From the NCBI RefSeq assembly GCF_003315035.1, contig NZ_QNRE01000006.1:62001-126000 (forward strand): 64,000 bases of DNA, in the 5' to 3' direction. How positions within the stretch are numbered: position 1 is the first letter of the stretch; each line of letters opens with the position of its first letter. The notes below the pieces were generated by a model. It was not told the origin of the DNA. It saw nothing but the letters and a program-made list of their open reading frames with translations, and searched no databases. A program made the translations under genes and the position numbers. Positions 62,381-64,000 of the stretch are shown in pieces. The stretch comes from Nocardia puris (GTDB lineage Bacteria; Actinomycetota; Actinomycetes; Mycobacteriales; Mycobacteriaceae).

Positions 62381-62578
62381 GACGCCGGGAGAACCCCCGG
62401 CCGCACGCGCCCGGACAGCTCCGCTCCGCCGTGCCCCGCAAATTCGGGGCTTCACCGCCTCACCGGTGGCGACCTGCGCATTTCGCCGTCTCGTCCGTGT
62501 CGGAAAGGTTGCCCTGGGTTGCCCGGCGGCACGACATGGGGAAGGCTTGCCGCGGAGCGCAGTTCGTTCAGGAGTGTC
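62381..62578. other. Intergenic remnant region before a small membrane gene
   Basis: Together with 62118-62234 this stretch has no intact gene. It flanks the glcB and ispE relics and shows no further recognisable pieces. The ribosome-binding site AGGAG for the next gene lies at 62570-62574. Confidence 0.5.
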
Positions 62579-62968
62579 ATGAATCTGCTCACGATGGCGA
62601 GGATCGCGGCCGTGCCGGTCAGCCTGTGGCTGCTCATCGCCTTGATCGCCAATCCCGAGTACCGCACCCACAACATCTTCACCGTGCCCGATTTCGGGTT
62701 CTCCCTCTACCTGCTCGCGGTGGCGGCGCTGCCCACCCGCATCGCCGCGCCCGCCCTCACCGCGGGCTTCTGCTTCGGCGCGGGCGTCATCACCGTCGCC
62801 GCCATCGACCGCTTCGACCGCGGTGACACCGCCCAAGGCGCGCTGAACCTGCTGATCGTCGCGGCCTACCTGGTGGTGGCGACCTTGCTGCTGCGCAGGC
62901 AAGCGCGCACCAGCCAAGTCGAAACCGCACGAGCCGAAGCCGCACCCGCCGGGGTACCTGCCACCTGA
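62579..62968 (+). CDS. Small membrane protein, unknown function
   Basis: A 129-residue protein with four hydrophobic helices: IAAVPVSLWLLIALIA, FSLYLLAVAALP, APALTAGFCFGAGVITVAAI and LNLLIVAAYLVVATLLLR, followed by a short Gln/Ala/Glu tail. The ATG at 62579 (MNLLTMARIAAV) has AGGAG six bases upstream, which rules out the longer frame from 62519. I recognise no family. It is the first intact gene after the remnant zone and may use its own promoter, though none stands out. Confidence 0.7.
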   Translation: MNLLTMARIAAVPVSLWLLIALIANPEYRTHNIFTVPDFGFSLYLLAVAALPTRIAAPALTAGFCFGAGVITVAAIDRFDRGDTAQGALNLLIVAAYLVVATLLLRRQARTSQVETARAEAAPAGVPAT

Positions 62969-63241
62969 GCGGGCGCTCGGCTGTGCCTCGGAATCCGGGC
63001 CGATCAGCCGGTGGCTGGGGGTCGTCGTGGCCCATTCGGTCGACGCGATCCCGCCACCACGCAAGCGAACACGCACCGGCCGGCCGGGACCACGCGAGCC
63101 GAGGCATCCGCTACCTGAGCACCTGCGGCCCCATCTCGGAGTCCGACCCCATCTCGGAGCCGCCGATCGTCATCCGGCAAGGCCGGGGAGGGACCGCAAC
63201 CCACGGACGACGCGGCCCCGGATCGGACTTCGCCTCAGCCC

Positions 63242-63943
63242 CTACGGCACCGTCGTGATGCCGACGGTGGGCAGGAAGAAGCAGGAGCGCCCGCCGTTGT
63301 CGACGGTGCCGAAGACCGCGGCCAGCACCGTGCCCTGTCCGGTGTCGACCGGGACCGCGCGGATGCCGCCGACCGGCAGCGCCGCGAGGAAGAACTCGGC
63401 GATGGCGCGCTCGGCCTGCGGGCGCAGTTCGGCGGGGATCTGCGGCGGGATCATGCCGCGGAAGATCTCCGCGATCGGGCCCATGGCGGCCACGCCGCCC
63501 CGCCCGTTGCTGACGTTGAACCACGCCACCTGCATCCCGGCGGTGTTCCCGCTCTCGGGGCCCAGGCCCACCGGGATGAACGTGAACAGGGTCTGACCGG
63601 CCTTCACGGCCGTGAGATCCAGGCCGGGCACGGCGATGTTCGTCTTCGGCCACGGGCCGGGCACGGCTCCCGCCACCGCCGGGACCAGGCCCAGCGCCGA
63701 ACCGTCGGCGCAGAACGCGGCCGCCGTGGGATACAGGAACGGGTCGATGCCGAGGCCGCGCAACACCTGGACGGTGCTGTCGTAGGCGGCGAACAGATCC
63801 CCGGGTGTCGCGGCCTGGTGCCTGCCGGGTGGTTCCGGGTCCGCGGCCGGTATCGCGGCGGCGGGCGCGGCCAGCGCGGCGGTCAGGGCGACCGCTCCGG
63901 TGGCGAGGGCGGCGAAACGGGGCAGGCGGTGCAACACGGCCAC
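63242..63943 (-). CDS. Secreted protein of unknown function
   Basis: A 233-residue exported protein. The N-terminus has a basic start and a hydrophobic core (FAALATGAVALTAALAAPAAA) with an Ala-rich cleavage site, so it is a Sec-type signal peptide. The mature part contains two conserved-looking blocks, GPWPKTNIAVPGL and TVDNGGRSCFFLPTVGITTVP at the extreme C-terminus with a single Cys near the end; a Pro/Gln helix (IPPQIPAELRPQAERAIAEFF) lies between. Similar secreted proteins occur in nocardiae and mycobacteria, but I cannot name a function. The start is decided by the ribosome-binding site: a GTG at 63943, not the frame's upstream ATG at 63958 or GTG at 63967. Confidence 0.82.
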   Translation of the reverse strand: MAVLHRLPRFAALATGAVALTAALAAPAAAIPAADPEPPGRHQAATPGDLFAAYDSTVQVLRGLGIDPFLYPTAAAFCADGSALGLVPAVAGAVPGPWPKTNIAVPGLDLTAVKAGQTLFTFIPVGLGPESGNTAGMQVAWFNVSNGRGGVAAMGPIAEIFRGMIPPQIPAELRPQAERAIAEFFLAALPVGGIRAVPVDTGQGTVLAAVFGTVDNGGRSCFFLPTVGITTVP

Positions 63944-63949
63944 GGCGGA

Positions 63950-63955
63950 CCTCCT
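63950..63955 (-). promoter_or_regulatory. Ribosome-binding site fixing the start of the secreted protein
   Basis: A perfect AGGAGG lies six bases before the GTG at 63943-63941. The upstream in-frame ATG at 63958 would place this AGGAGG inside the coding region as Arg-Arg, and neither upstream start has a ribosome-binding site. Confidence 0.8.
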
Positions 63956-64000
63956 CATCGGCGGCACGATGAGCAGACAGACTACTCCCGCAAACGCCGG

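Noticed and set aside
61997..63076. A 359-codon minus-strand frame over the remnant region and the small membrane gene
   Set aside because: Its second half is antisense to a membrane protein with a good start; only the short ispE scrap within it is recognisable.
62969..63241. A gene or terminator between the small membrane gene and the secreted protein
   Set aside because: Only a doubled CCCCATCTCGGAG word and weak GC hairpins were seen; no coding or terminator signal is convincing.

Overview
The window comes from a high-GC actinobacterium of the mycolic-acid group, most likely a Nocardia or close relative. The evidence is the murE-to-ftsZ division and cell-wall (dcw) cluster in its actinobacterial order, a CrtO-type carotenoid ketolase of the Rhodococcus/Nocardia kind, an LppM lipoprotein next to a GNAT gene as in mycobacteria, and GTG starts with ATGA overlaps throughout. 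The genus is inferred, not proven.

Region 1 (1-36.4 kb, minus strand) is a giant polyketide synthase operon: PKS A (7630 aa), PKS B (4237 aa) and a discrete malonyl-CoA:ACP acyltransferase cut by the left edge. Each gene overlaps the next by four bases. The assembly line mixes modules with built-in AT domains (1 and 3) with AT-less modules (2 and 4-8) that the discrete AT presumably serves. Module 5 is split between the two proteins, module 6 carries a C-methyltransferase, modules 6-8 leave their ketones unreduced, and the last domain is a thioester reductase. Reductive release after three unreduced extensions predicts an aldehyde that can close into a C-methylated dihydroxybenzaldehyde with a partly unsaturated side chain. 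The architecture recalls the nocardiosis-associated polyketide (NOCAP) synthase. A starter module is missing and the first KS has a docking-like helix, so at least one more synthase gene should lie outside the window.

Region 2 (36.4-37.5 kb) is a gene-poor, relatively AT-rich spacer. It holds the PKS promoter at one end and two tandem terminators for ftsZ at the other.

Region 3 (37.5-54.9 kb, minus strand) is the dcw cluster in transcription order: mraZ, rsmH, ftsL-like, pbpB (ftsI), murE, murF, mraY, murD, ftsW, murG, murC, ftsQ, ftsZ. It makes lipid II, flips or polymerises it, and builds the Z ring. A MraZ operator and promoter, a candidate mraW RNA hairpin and a 75-bp tandem repeat in the ftsW-murG gap are visible. 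The genes that normally follow ftsZ in these bacteria are displaced by the PKS operon.

Region 4 (55-64 kb, both strands) holds a DUF3040 membrane protein, a HEPN-like protein, a GNAT acetyltransferase, a carotenoid set (crtO-like ketolase, cruF-like hydratase, and a family-2 glycosyltransferase placed after lppM), two small membrane proteins, decayed pieces of glcB and ispE, and a secreted protein of unknown function. No tRNA, rRNA, transposase or CRISPR array was recognised anywhere.
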